From assembly GCF_026013965.1 (NCBI RefSeq), contig NZ_CP110341.1:434001-498000 (forward strand): a stretch of 64,000 bases of DNA. The letters are read 5' to 3'. Made by a program: the position numbers and the translations under genes. This DNA comes from Brevibacterium sp. JSBI002. Its GTDB lineage: Bacteria > Actinomycetota > Actinomycetes > Actinomycetales > Brevibacteriaceae. Positions 45,661-55,529 of the stretch are shown here, piece after piece (positions within the stretch are counted from its first letter, which is position 1; each line of letters opens with the position of its first letter). A model generated the notes under the pieces. The model was not told where the DNA came from. It did no database searches and saw nothing but the letters and a program-made list of their open reading frames with translations.

Positions 45661-47235
45661 TTGTTGCGTTTGGCGCGGCAATCTGTACAGCGGAAGTGGA
45701 GCAGTATCGTGGGGAAGCGGTTCAAATCGGCTTTGATAATTGCGGCATGTGCCACGGTACTTCTGGCAGCAGCCGGCCCACTGATGGCTCTGCTCCTCGA
45801 ACCGCAACTTCGTCTCCAGACCTTGAGCGTATGGGTGGCGGCCTTCGGCATCTGGACCATAGTGGTCCTCGGTTCGGTGATTGTGTATTCCGACCGTCGG
45901 ACAACGCGATTGCTGGCAGCTCTCCGTCGCGAACTCGCTGCGAAGAACAACATGGACGTTATTGCGGAAGTGCGCGATACTCGCGCTAAGCAGTCCCGTC
46001 ATGAATTCAAACAGGAACTTCTGCTCGATCGAATCGACGCGAGCGCTGCTACCCTGCTTGGGGACATCGATTCTCTGCGGGCCGAAGAAGTAGTTCCGAA
46101 GCTCACACCAATCCCGTGGCACGGCGGGGAAGCCAACGGACCGAAGGTTCTCTTCATCACGAGTAACGGTTCGGGGATGGGGCACCTCTCGAGGTGCCTC
46201 GCAGTCGCCTCAGAAGCAGAGAAGGTAGGCTGCCGAACCGCTGTGCTCACCCTTTCGACAGCTTACGAAGTGGTGAGGGAATCTGGCTATCCGGTCATGC
46301 ACCACCCCAGTTCAGCAGCCTCACCATGGAGTCTTCCTGTATGGAACCGTTCCTTTGCTCGGTTTCTTCACCAGCGCTTAATAAATGACCGTCCGGATGT
46401 TGTTGTATTCGACGGCACCGCTGTCTATCGGGGTGTCACTCAGACCTGTCGGCGCTTGGAGATTCCGCTTGTATGGTTGCGTCGTGGAATGTGGAAAGAA
46501 GGCGTATCGCGGGTTCAATATGACCGTCCGTTCGAAGTTGCTGACTTCGTAATCGTTCCAGGTGAGGTGACTGGCGAGACCGTCCGCGATCAAGACCACG
46601 TGAGTTACGTCTCGCCAGTTTCGCTGGCGAATAGGTCTGAAGTACTCAGCGCCGATCTGGCTAAGCAGCTTCTTGGGCTAAGCAGGGAAGGCAAATACGC
46701 CCTCGTGCAAATCGGGAGCGCTGTTCTTGACGGAGGTCCAGCTGTTGAAGGTGTAATTGATTGCCTCAACAGCATTGCACCTGAGATCACTCCGGTTGTA
46801 CTCGTATCGCCTGTGGCAAAGCGACAAGCGAAAGTTTCGGGTGCGGTTGTAATCCATGGCCGATATCCGCTAGCCCCCTTTCTGCGCGCCTTCGACTTCG
46901 CGGTTTCGTCCGCGGGCTACAATTCGGTACATGAAAATCTGGCCGTGGGATTACCTGCCGTGTACATTCCGAACACTTCTACCGTAACCGACGATCAAAC
47001 GGCGAGAGCGGACCTTGTTGCTCAATCTGGGCTGGGTATCGTAACAAAATCTTATCAAGAATTATACACCGGCCTCCGGAAAATGGTTCAAGAGGGTACC
47101 CAGGAAACAATTAGAGAGAATCTTTCGAACCTTGATGTCGTTGACGGGAGCACAGCCATAGTCAATGAGCTTCTAGATATCATTGGCGACATAAGGGAAG
47201 GCGTGAACCACGCCGATAGACACAATTACAAATAG
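45661..47235 (+). CDS. Membrane-anchored GT28/MurG-like glycosyltransferase
   Basis: 524 residues. Two N-terminal hydrophobic segments (near residues 25-45 and 58-75) and a ~90-residue charged helical linker precede a GT-B domain: FITSNGSGMGHLSRCLAVAS near 168 and VSSAGYNSVHENLAVGLPAV near 420. The catalytic domain resembles the gene at 27030. TTG at 45661 has GCGAGG seven bases upstream; a GTG at 45709 with GGAG is an alternative that would keep both membrane segments. The 3' third is more AT-rich than the host norm. The membrane anchor suggests work on a lipid-linked glycan. Confidence 0.75.
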   Translation: MLRLARQSVQRKWSSIVGKRFKSALIIAACATVLLAAAGPLMALLLEPQLRLQTLSVWVAAFGIWTIVVLGSVIVYSDRRTTRLLAALRRELAAKNNMDVIAEVRDTRAKQSRHEFKQELLLDRIDASAATLLGDIDSLRAEEVVPKLTPIPWHGGEANGPKVLFITSNGSGMGHLSRCLAVASEAEKVGCRTAVLTLSTAYEVVRESGYPVMHHPSSAASPWSLPVWNRSFARFLHQRLINDRPDVVVFDGTAVYRGVTQTCRRLEIPLVWLRRGMWKEGVSRVQYDRPFEVADFVIVPGEVTGETVRDQDHVSYVSPVSLANRSEVLSADLAKQLLGLSREGKYALVQIGSAVLDGGPAVEGVIDCLNSIAPEITPVVLVSPVAKRQAKVSGAVVIHGRYPLAPFLRAFDFAVSSAGYNSVHENLAVGLPAVYIPNTSTVTDDQTARADLVAQSGLGIVTKSYQELYTGLRKMVQEGTQETIRENLSNLDVVDGSTAIVNELLDIIGDIREGVNHADRHNYK

Positions 47236-47264
47236 ATTCTGATGTCTATATTTAGTGAGATTAT

Positions 47265-48297
47265 GGACTCTTTATAAATGGGGCTATAAGAGAGCGTTAG
47301 GGCCGCTGGCGTGGAGCAAGAAAAGGATGAGGTAGTTGACTCAGTTCCGGAAGCTGAAGGACTGCCGCGTGACTCCTCAAGCCTGCCGTTGATGGCTTCC
47401 TTGGGTCCGTCCAAGGGTGCAGGGTGATCGAAGCAGGCCAGGATATGGCCCCTGCGACGCTGGAGCGTCGTCCGCAGACTCCGTACCTGTTTCAACCAAT
47501 TGGGAATCGTCCCGGCCAAGGTATAGATGAGTTTGCGGATGATTGCCTCGCCCAAGTGCGGGCAGGCAAGATAGGAGGCGATCGGGTCTTGGTCGAACTG
47601 CCAACACACAAACAGGACGGCGTGCTTCTCGGGAAGACCATATTGAGGCGGTGACTCTGGGTCTCGGTTTGCTACTCGATTCGGGTGCGTCTGATTATGC
47701 AGATCCCGTACAGGTCATAACCGGATCTGCCCGGACGGCCTGTCAATTCTGTCCGCCATCGTCTCCTCGCTTCGTCGAGCTTCGTGCCGACCGGAGCGAC
47801 GACGTGGAGGCGGCACGACCGTGGTGGCATGCTTGTAGCCGGCGAGGGAATCTATAGCGACGTGATCGGTGCCGGCCAGGAAGGCTATAGGGCTGATCAT
47901 TGAACCAGTCGGCGAATACTTCGGCCACTCGACCGGGCGAGCGGGCACGCTAGTCACTAGGTGAGGTCAACGAACACGGTCGCTCACGAGATGATTCCTC
48001 GGTGGGACCTGCAGTGTTCATCGACGCCGATCGTGGATTCGCCGTCTAGTCGAGAGGCATCGGCGATTCACACTGGCTGAGGTCTAGCACGGCAGTACAG
48101 CCAGTGTTCCAGGAAGTAGCTGGGTTCCACGCTATGACGTAGATGCTCGATCTTATCGAGGACGACGAACGTTAGCGCCCACTGGCGTGCGGTAGTTGAG
48201 AGTTTTTGCCGTCCGACGCAGGTTCCTCGACGTCTATCCGGGCAGTGACTCGCCGTGTCCTGGAATCACCGGCCTACACTCTCATTTACGAAGAGCC
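47265..48297 (-). mobile_element. Decayed ISL3-family element (copy 1)
   Basis: The end at 48297 reads, on the minus strand, GGCTCTTCGTAA followed by segments GAGAGTGTAG and GGACACGGCGAGTC, the same as the ISL3 end at 55211. A related GGACTCTTTATAAATG at 47265-47280 is a plausible other end. The span of about 1.03 kb is shorter than a full ISL3 element, so internal deletion has occurred. No target duplication is evident. Confidence 0.8.
47285..47960 (-). pseudogene. ISL3-family transposase remnant
   Basis: Pieces in several frames of the minus strand: DHVAIDSLAGYKHATTVVPP (catalytic-domain region, first Asp), then LGEAIIRKLIYTLAGTIPNW and GPKEAINGRLEESRG, the conserved C-terminal motif with the last acidic residue, then VNYLILFLLHASGPNALL in another frame. 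Frameshifts and loss of the N-terminal zinc finger make it non-functional. The remaining part of 47236-48434 holds only the element's end and short non-coding flanks. Confidence 0.85.
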
Positions 48298-48434
48298 AGT
48301 AATCCAAGCTGCCTCTGAACAATCTTGGTCGCTACTGAGTGACCCTCCTGTGGTCAATGGATCTATCGGAAAACGTCATGCCAAGCTCAGTAAAGCCCAG
48401 TAAAGAAAATAGGGCTAACTGTTAAAATAGATAA

Positions 48435-50147
48435 TTAACTTCGCCCGTGCAGTATTTCGATTGTAAAATATAGACTCCAAAGGCGATAGATTATTGTACT
48501 GTTTTGATCAGCAATACTTGGGTCGACTCTTTCGATTATATCAGCATAAGATCGATCGTAACGCTTAATCGAATTCAGCATAGATTCCACGTTTTTCTGC
48601 TCAAATACGAAACTCTCAACAAGCGGGCTTCCACTGTATCTAGCCAAACGCGTTGGGCGCGGTTCCCGAATGTCGGGCACCTTAACGCTTAAACCAATGG
48701 GTGAGTTCAAGCAACGGTCAATTTCAGGCGATTCGGCGAACGCGCGCAATGAAGCGTTATGAAAACGTACCTTGGCGAGAACCGGATTCAGAGCAATAAG
48801 CAGATCAAAAACTGTGCGGAGGACGTCATCGTCAGGGTGACTTAGTTGATAGTAGATAGCTGCTTCGAGGGCGTTCTTCGAAGCCAGTGGACTAAGGATA
48901 TTTTCGAACGCCCGAGAAGTCATATATCGATTGCGATAGTTGATGTAGCTGGTGCCAGCGCGGGGCTTCTTGGAATCGGCTGACCTGTAACACTCTCCCA
49001 CAAATCCTGAAACTCGGGGTACGTTGAGGCAGTATTGTGCCGCGTGCTTCGGCGTGATGTGATTGAAGTTCTTGTGCATGCCAAAATTGCGTGAAATCTT
49101 ATTGATAGTTATAGAGCCTTCAGCTTCATCACTATCCAGATCAAGCCAGCGGCGTTGCGGGATGCTGTTGTCAAGCAGTGGGTATCCCAAAATAGAGTTG
49201 AGCTCCAAAGCAACTTCCAGATCACCTCCATGTCGAGCTGATGGGCTAGGTGAGTATTGACAGTTGATTTGGATTTTTTGCCGCACCAGGGCTTGTGGCG
49301 CTTGGGTGCATGCCGCATAAAGTAGACGGGAGTCCATTCCGCCTGATAGGTCTACAACTACCGCGTCAAATTGAGGGCACCGGAACACCATTTCAACGTT
49401 CTTAACTATTTCGTCTCGCGCTCGAGCTATTAGGTTAGCGTAATAGTTGGGAGAATATTCTCGTCGTTTATATAGTATGTCGTGTAGAGCCGTTCTTTGG
49501 ATCTGGGGCCCGTCGGCGTCAAAGTTCAGATTTTCGTATATAGCCAGAACCGAACAGTACTGTGCCTCGATTGCTACTCGCGAGTGGAATACGTCTGGTT
49601 CGTCCAAGATGCGTCGGCTTCGATGATAGTCGATGCCAACTGGAAGATCTAGGTAGCGTGCGATTTTTAGGAGTAGATGGTAAGAGGTGGCTGCGATAAA
49701 GGCGGAGTTATTGTCGAATACAAAAAGTTGCTGCACACCAAAATAATCTGCCGACAACCGAAGTCTGTCACGATGCATTTCGGTTAGGTGGAATTCCCCT
49801 GTTGTTTCGAACAGTTGATCCGACGAATCGATGCGTCCGATGTCTTCGATGCCATCGCTTCCCCTAATTACAAGATCACCAGAATGTGCGAATGATCGGC
49901 CACCGAAGACCCACGAGGGACCTCCATCGACTGACTCAACGCTGGCGGAAGTCAATAGGTATAAGCCTGTAGACACATGCGAAACATCGACTGCTTGTAA
50001 TGACAATTTGTCGGCCATCGTCCTCAGGCTTGACATCTCCAGGTCTCCTCGGCGGTCGTGAACGATGACAGTCTCGCCAAAAGGAGATAAGGACAGATTT
50101 AGTGCCGGTATTGGCGTGGTGCGGCTCAATGATGCTGGCGTAGACAT
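48435..50147 (-). CDS. Asparagine-synthase-like protein without amidotransferase cysteine
   Basis: 570 residues. The PP-loop VDLSGGMDSRLLYAA near residue 268 is the ATP-pyrophosphatase motif of asparagine synthase family enzymes, which adenylate a carboxylate and add an amine. The N-terminal ~200 residues resemble a class II glutamine amidotransferase domain (FVFDNNSAFIAATSYHLLL region) but there is no Cys at position 2, so glutamine hydrolysis is unlikely. Such proteins occur in polysaccharide and lasso-type clusters. GAAGGG five bases before the ATG. Codon use is AT-richer than in the host core genes, suggesting transfer. It could amidate a uronic acid of the polymer; this is speculation. 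Confidence 0.78.
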   Translation of the reverse strand: MSTPASLSRTTPIPALNLSLSPFGETVIVHDRRGDLEMSSLRTMADKLSLQAVDVSHVSTGLYLLTSASVESVDGGPSWVFGGRSFAHSGDLVIRGSDGIEDIGRIDSSDQLFETTGEFHLTEMHRDRLRLSADYFGVQQLFVFDNNSAFIAATSYHLLLKIARYLDLPVGIDYHRSRRILDEPDVFHSRVAIEAQYCSVLAIYENLNFDADGPQIQRTALHDILYKRREYSPNYYANLIARARDEIVKNVEMVFRCPQFDAVVVDLSGGMDSRLLYAACTQAPQALVRQKIQINCQYSPSPSARHGGDLEVALELNSILGYPLLDNSIPQRRWLDLDSDEAEGSITINKISRNFGMHKNFNHITPKHAAQYCLNVPRVSGFVGECYRSADSKKPRAGTSYINYRNRYMTSRAFENILSPLASKNALEAAIYYQLSHPDDDVLRTVFDLLIALNPVLAKVRFHNASLRAFAESPEIDRCLNSPIGLSVKVPDIREPRPTRLARYSGSPLVESFVFEQKNVESMLNSIKRYDRSYADIIERVDPSIADQNSTIIYRLWSLYFTIEILHGRS

Positions 50148-50459
50148 GTCGACCCTTCGAACGGCTCAGTGCATTCGGATACCCAAGTTCACAGCGTACA
50201 GCGTGCGCGTCGTACTTTGCGCAGGCACAGGCTGCTGCCATCTGCGAGAGGGCGGACGACCAATCGCGTGTTTGTCCCCGTAGGGGTTCTCGTTTGCTCA
50301 GCAACTTTTGACGAGCCTGCACTGACAAGTGAGCAATCGGTGAGCGCGACGGCGCCGTCTAAAAGTGGTGGCTAAGAACGCCTGACGCTCACGTTCCTGT
50401 TGGAGTGAATCGCCCCGGGGATAATTGAGGCAGAGAGATTGGAAGAAGGAGATTCTCTC

Positions 50460-50773
50460 TTGCCAGTGAAATACACCGACGAACTCAAGGCTCGCGCCGT
50501 CGAACTCGTCATTCATGCTCAGGCCGATCCGGAGACGGCGAACGGGGCAATCACCCGTGTCGCCGGCGAGCTCGGTCTGAGCAAAGAGACCCTGCGAGTC
50601 TGGGTACGAAAGCACAAGGACTCCGGCAAAGCCACACCGACTAAGTCAGTCGATTTGGAAGCGGAGAACCGTCGGCTACGGGCTGAGCTGGCCGAAGCGA
50701 AGCGGGCCAACGAGATCTTGAAGAGAGCGTCGGCTTGTCTCCCGCGGCGGAGCTCGACCGCCCATCGAAGTGA
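50460..50773 (+). pseudogene. IS3 orfA (helix-turn-helix), frameshifted at its 3' end
   Basis: YTDELKARAVELVIHA and GLSKETLRVWVRKHK form the N-terminal helix-turn-helix, and ENRRLRAELAEAKRANEILK the leucine-zipper. After ASA, a one-base shift near 50737 takes the frame away from the native ending AELDRPSK, which is seen in the neighbouring frame up to TGA at 50773. TTG at 50460 has AAGGAG eight bases upstream. Some shift between frames is normal in IS3, but not at this place. Confidence 0.75.
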
Positions 50774-51692
50774 TTGTCGTCTTCATCGACGACAATCGTC
50801 ACGAGTTCGGAGTCGAGCCAATCGTACGCGCCCTGTCCGGGACTGCGGCACGGATTGCTGTGAGCTCGTATTACGCGTTCAAGAAACGCGAACCATCGGC
50901 CAGGGCCTGCCGAGACCAGGCGCTGATGGTCGTCATCCAGGATGTCTATGAGGCGAACTATTCCTGCTATCGAGTGCGGAAGATGTGGAAGGCGATCAAC
51001 CGCGAGTACGCCGATCAGTTCGGTCCAGTGGCCCGCTGCACTGTGGAGCGGTTGATGCGTCAGTTAGGCATCGACGGTATTCGACGCAGGAGGAAGCGCC
51101 AGAAGACGGCTTCGGCTAGGGCTGAGGAGTGTCCGGATGATCTTGTCGAGCGTGAGTTCGCAGCACCGGCACCCAATTGTCTATGGGTCGCGGACATCAC
51201 CTATGTTCCGACTTCTGCTGGGTGGGTGTACACGACGTTCATCCTTGATGTATTCCACCGGGAGATCGTCGGCTGGCAGGTGACGAACCTTATGCGGGAG
51301 TCCCTGGCCAGGGACGCTCTGACGATGGCTCTCGCTGCGAAGTGTCGGGCCGGTGAAGACGTTTCCGGGCTGGTGCATCACTCGGATCGCGGGGTGCAAT
51401 TCCAGTCGATTCGCTATGGCGAGACCCTGGCGGAATCCGAGGTCGTGGCGTCGGTGGGGTCGCGTGGGATTCGTATGACAACGCGATGGCGGAGGCGCTG
51501 AACTCGGTCTACAAGGCCGAGCTTATCGGCCGGAAAGTGTGGTCGGGGTTGATTGAGGTGATGGCGGAGACGTCGAAGTGGGTGGCTTGGTACAACCAGG
51601 AACGGTTGCATTCAGCGATCGGGTACCGACCACCGTTCGAGGTCCTTAACGAATGGATCAACCAGCCCGGGGTGGAGTCCGCGGCTGCTTAG
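50770..51692 (+). pseudogene. IS3 orfB (DDE integrase), frameshifted
   Basis: WVADITYVPTSAGWVYTTF carries the first catalytic Asp, LVHHSDRGVQFQSIRYGE the second. Near 51465 one base is missing after VASVGSRG: the native continuation DSYDNAMAEALNSVYKAELI, with the catalytic Glu, and the ending WYNQERLHSAIGYRPP lie in another frame to 51692. The integrase is therefore split and inactive unless rescued by frameshifting. Confidence 0.85.
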
Positions 51693-51734
51693 GAAACCAA
51701 GAATAGGAGCCTCTACGAAACCCGGGGCCTGACA

Positions 51735-52251
51735 AGACGAGCATGATGCGCTAAAGGGCTTTGCGTTGTTGACCGTTCATAGACCTCCGCCTAGGAGAGC
51801 CTGTTTGCAACGGCGGCGTGGACAGTGCCACGAAGCTTGGCAATTTGTATGAGCATGAAGCTCTCAGTCCGTTGAAACAGGAACTGGAGGTCGCTCGATT
51901 AGGATCTAACCGCGGTGGAAACATCTTCAACTCATCCGGGCTTCCAGATGAACTTGACCACCTCAAGAATGCCAGCCACTGCGGCTGAATAGGATAACGG
52001 TTTGAGTAGCCACGACCGTAGTAGCGACAGAGAGCTGGTTGGCTGCTAGCAATTACACTGATGGAATAATGAGACTGCTGTCGGGCTGGTGACGATATGA
52101 GGTTCGGGCTCTGGGCTAGTGCTCGAAGAATCACTGTAAGTGCACTGCGAGAAGGTCTTCGGAATCAGGCTAGACTAGAGTCATCATCCAGTTTACCGCA
52201 GGGTAAGTGCGCACGCTCACCTTGTGACAGTCGCCACGGAAGGTACCGCGT
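51735..52251. other. AT-richer intergenic region, no gene supported
   Basis: 517 bases between the IS3 right end and the next glycosyltransferase. No open frame carries a recognisable motif or ribosome site. The promoter of the next gene presumably lies in its last 150 bases. Confidence 0.5.
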
Positions 52252-54768
52252 ATGGCCGACGATCAGCCGACAGAGATTCCTGAAGTCTCTATTATCGTAC
52301 CAGTTTACAATGACGAGCTTTGGGTTGGGCGAGCAATTCAAAGTTGTCTCTCCCAAACGTTGGGTAACATAGAGGTTATTGTCGTAGACGATTCTTCAAC
52401 TGATCAGACGTCGGTGATTGCTCGCAACTTTCAGGCGCAGGATGGGCGCGTTTCGGTGGTTCGCCAGCCCCGCAATCTTTCAGCTTTTCAGGCCCGGCGC
52501 GTAGGGATAGAACGAGCTTCTGCAGAGTTCGTTATGTTTTTGGATGGCGATGACGAGCTAGTAGCTAGTGCATGCCAGAAGGCTTTGACGCTGGCGCGTA
52601 CTTCCCGGGCTGATGTTGTCGGTTTCGGAAGCACCGTGATTACCCCCGATGGTCAGACGGGTGGTAGATATGAAAAAACTATCCAGCCAGCTCACCGTGA
52701 GCTGTTCGGTAGCGATATTATTGCGAGTTTGTTCCCGGTCGGGAAAATTGCGCAAGGCCAACTATGGAGATATCTGTTCTCTCGCGAACTTCTACTTAGC
52801 GCTTACGACTGTCTACCGAAATCACTTATAGTTCCTCGTGTGAATGATCTTCCTATTGCGTTCCTGGCATTAATGAATGCAACGCATTACGTATCGACAA
52901 AGGAGCGTCTCTATAATTACTATTTCAAGCGCGGAGCTAGCGGACATGCCGTAACCACGTGGGAGGACTATGTATTCAATGCTAGCGCGATAGACTCGAT
53001 TGAGTATATAAAGTCGACCGTTGATGACTACTCGCAGGAAGCCGACGGAGATTGTGTAATTAAAGAAGTTTACGCGTCTACACGTTCGAGTATTATTGCG
53101 CGGGTTTTAGCTTATGTGGACGGTATAGTAGATCGCGATCTGCAACGTCGCGCAATTGCGGATCTTGAACAACGAGTAGGGTTTGTCGCCTTGACTGTTG
53201 CCTGCGTTGACTTCTTTACCGGAGCCCTTCCACTGCTCGCTCGGTCGATCACTACTCCGGTCATGCCCTCTAGTGTTCCGTCCCACGTCGTATTACGGAC
53301 CGGGAATCTCCGAACTGGAGGTGTTCAGGGTGTCCTGGTTGCTCAGGCTGGCTATCTAGCCCGTTTGGGGATTCGCGTAACAATCGCCTTGGACTCCGAA
53401 ATTGTGACTGATTTTGATCTTCCAGCTGGAGTTGCGCTCATTCGACTCGAAGGCGCAACGATCGGTCAGAGAATTCAATTCTTGGACGAGTTTTGCCGTC
53501 TAGAATCCGTCGGCGCCGTCATTGATCACCATGTGTTTTACAATAAGCGGTGGCCCTACTTCGCCTTGGGGGCATCGGCTGGCGGTGTTCCGACTATCGG
53601 CTGGATCCACAATTTTGCGTTGCGCCCGCTAGTTGACGGTGTGACTCAGTTATCGTTTCTCGAACGCTACTTCCACTGCCTTGCTCAAGTTGTCGTATTG
53701 TCGGAAGCTGACGTAGCCTATTGGAAGCTCCGCGGGGTGGAGCATGTTGCCTATTTGCCAAATCCTGCCTCACCATTGTTGCAGCAGATACCAATTAGAT
53801 CCGCACCCAAGACCTCTCCAACTGAGAGCCTCAGAATTATTTGGTGGGGTCGTCTGCAGCAAGCGACGAAACAAGTTCTTGATCTGATCGAGGTCGGCTC
53901 TATACTGTCCAATTCTGGTGTCGAATTCCACATCACGATTGTGGGTCCGGACGGGCCGGACCTTGGCGCGCGTAGAGTTAGGGAGCAGGCTCGTCGGCTC
54001 GGAATTTCGAGCCGGGTGTCTCTACCAGGCCCTCTTCACGGTGAACATCTAATCGCTGAGATCTCTAAAGCTGATGTGTTTGTCAATACGAGTACTATTG
54101 AAGGGTATCTGCTTACCCTCGTGGAAGCTCAAGCGCTCGGATTACCTGTTCTTATGTACGATCTTCCGTGGCTCGACGTTGTACGTGAGAATGACGGTCT
54201 AATTACTGTGCCCCAGGGGGATCGCGTTGGTCTCGCTCGAGCATTGGAAGAGCTCCTTAGTGCACCGGATCGCTTCGCGCGCTTGAGCAGCAATTCGCTT
54301 GAAGCGGCGGACCGTGTTCGCTCATACGACTTCGAGGGGTTGTACAGATGTCTGCTTGAGGGACGTCTTGACCCCAAGTTCTCGCCAGAACCCACGATCT
54401 CGTTGGCCCGGCTGATTCTGGACCAGAATGTGCGATACGTCGAACGTCAGAAGAGGACGCTATCTCGTGAGGTTCGTCGGCTCAAAGTTAAGGTAGAGGA
54501 ACAGGCGAAAACGCTTCGTCAGGTGAGTAGTAGACCCACAGAATCCTTGGTGGGTGTTTCGGCTCGGGACCGGAAGGCGCCCGATGTTCCGCGTGTTAAG
54601 AGATTGTTGCAACGGTTTCTTCCACCAAATATGAGACAGGTTGCTTATTACGCAAAACATGAGTTCAATGATTCGTCGGTACGGCATGATCAGCTCGTTG
54701 AGAACCAGCGCATCTTGAGTGCTCAGATTGCTCAGCTTGAAGCTCAACTCTCGAAGCGCAGGCGTTGA
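52252..54768 (+). CDS. Two-domain glycosyltransferase (GT2 plus GT4)
   Basis: 838 residues. Residues ~10-230 are a GT2 domain: VSIIVPVYNDELWVGRAI, VIVVDDSSTDQTS and FVMFLDGDDELV with the DxD motif. Residues ~340-720 are a GT4 domain: LRIIWWGRLQQATKQVLDLI, VFVNTSTIEGYLLTLVEAQA with the E-x7-E donor site. A C-terminal ~100-residue coiled-coil-like tail follows (RQKRTLSREVRRLKVKVEEQ and SAQIAQLEAQL), perhaps tethering it to partners. GGAAGG eight bases before the ATG. Codon use is clearly AT-richer than the flanking housekeeping genes. Confidence 0.85.
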   Translation: MADDQPTEIPEVSIIVPVYNDELWVGRAIQSCLSQTLGNIEVIVVDDSSTDQTSVIARNFQAQDGRVSVVRQPRNLSAFQARRVGIERASAEFVMFLDGDDELVASACQKALTLARTSRADVVGFGSTVITPDGQTGGRYEKTIQPAHRELFGSDIIASLFPVGKIAQGQLWRYLFSRELLLSAYDCLPKSLIVPRVNDLPIAFLALMNATHYVSTKERLYNYYFKRGASGHAVTTWEDYVFNASAIDSIEYIKSTVDDYSQEADGDCVIKEVYASTRSSIIARVLAYVDGIVDRDLQRRAIADLEQRVGFVALTVACVDFFTGALPLLARSITTPVMPSSVPSHVVLRTGNLRTGGVQGVLVAQAGYLARLGIRVTIALDSEIVTDFDLPAGVALIRLEGATIGQRIQFLDEFCRLESVGAVIDHHVFYNKRWPYFALGASAGGVPTIGWIHNFALRPLVDGVTQLSFLERYFHCLAQVVVLSEADVAYWKLRGVEHVAYLPNPASPLLQQIPIRSAPKTSPTESLRIIWWGRLQQATKQVLDLIEVGSILSNSGVEFHITIVGPDGPDLGARRVREQARRLGISSRVSLPGPLHGEHLIAEISKADVFVNTSTIEGYLLTLVEAQALGLPVLMYDLPWLDVVRENDGLITVPQGDRVGLARALEELLSAPDRFARLSSNSLEAADRVRSYDFEGLYRCLLEGRLDPKFSPEPTISLARLILDQNVRYVERQKRTLSREVRRLKVKVEEQAKTLRQVSSRPTESLVGVSARDRKAPDVPRVKRLLQRFLPPNMRQVAYYAKHEFNDSSVRHDQLVENQRILSAQIAQLEAQLSKRRR

Positions 54769-55210
54769 GTGGGAGGTTGGTTAATTGTTTAGAATTAAAG
54801 ATCGCGGTTGTGTTTGTATTTGGGATTTATTCTGGACGGCTGATTTAGGCGAGGTTTCTTCCTCATGGTGATCCGGTTCTCAAGTGGAAGGTAAAGTTAG
54901 TTGTGCCCGTCGTTGCGCAACAGGGAGCTTGGATCGAAATGATAAGAGTAGAACTGTTAGCGACTATTTCTAGTAGTCGGCGTACAACCAAGATCTGTTT
55001 TTTTGGGAACGTGCGTTGCCCCTCTCGCTTTGCCGATGTCTTCGGCTTGTATGGAAGCAGCATTTGGTAGCGCACGTGTAACAACCTGGTAGCGGGCCCG
55101 CGAGCAGAGCTTGTTGTATGATGCTCTGGTACTTCACGCCTTACCGCCGACTGATGGCTTGCAGTTCGCTTAACGACACCTACTCGGGCCCTCCTGGCTG
55201 GCACATATCC
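54769..55210. other. Intergenic region, nothing recognised
   Basis: 442 bases up to the ISL3 end. AT-rich at its start; no open frame with known motifs and no convincing hairpin. Confidence 0.5.
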
Positions 55211-55529
55211 GGCTCTTCGTAATTGAGAGTGTAGATCGGTGATTTTAGGACACGGCGAGTCGCTGCGCGGATAGACGTCGAGGTCTTCCGATGATGGAAG
55301 TTCTCACACGATCCATCCGAAAGACCTCGACGTGGCCAAGCCTACTTTCTCGACCCCTGACCTCACGACGTTCTGCCGACTCGACACCCTCGATCTGACC
55401 TGCACCGGCCAAAACATCACCGGGCACAAGGCGATTCGGGAATGCCGGCCCAACACTGCTGATGACTGGTGCCGTCGGTGCGGTGGCCACGGGATCGTTC
55501 GCGATACCGTCGTCCGCCGTCTGGCCTGA
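55211..55529 (+). mobile_element. Truncated ISL3-family element (copy 2)
   Basis: Starts with the end sequence GGCTCTTCGTAA, then GAGAGTGTAG and GGACACGGCGAGTC, as in copy 1. CGTCGAGGTCTT (55276-55287) and AAGACCTCGACG (55321-55332) form a perfect 12-base inverted pair just before the transposase start. It is cut at 55529 by the IS1634-type element and its right part is not found beyond 57232. Confidence 0.85.
55332..55529 (+). pseudogene. ISL3 transposase N-terminal fragment (zinc-finger part)
   Basis: 65 residues from a GTG. DTLDLTCTGQ and the Cys pair WCRRCGGHG followed by RDTVVRRLA match the N-terminal zinc-binding domain of ISL3 transposases. The stop at 55527-55529 coincides with the end of the inserted IS1634-type element, so the remaining ~350 residues are missing. 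Confidence 0.85.

Larger units (their letters stand above)
50406..51734 (+). mobile_element. IS3-family element, inactivated by frameshifts
   Basis: Length 1329 bases. The left end begins TGAATCGCCCCGGGG at 50406; the right end, read inward, is TGTCAGGCCCCGGG from 51734, and a further GAGGC match follows in both. TG...CA termini are normal for IS3. Both orfA and orfB carry a one-base frameshift, so the element cannot move on its own. No clear target duplication was seen. Confidence 0.88.

Noticed and set aside
50298..50615. Minus-strand frame across the IS3 left end
   Set aside because: It spans the inverted repeat and orfA in antisense; no domain is recognisable.
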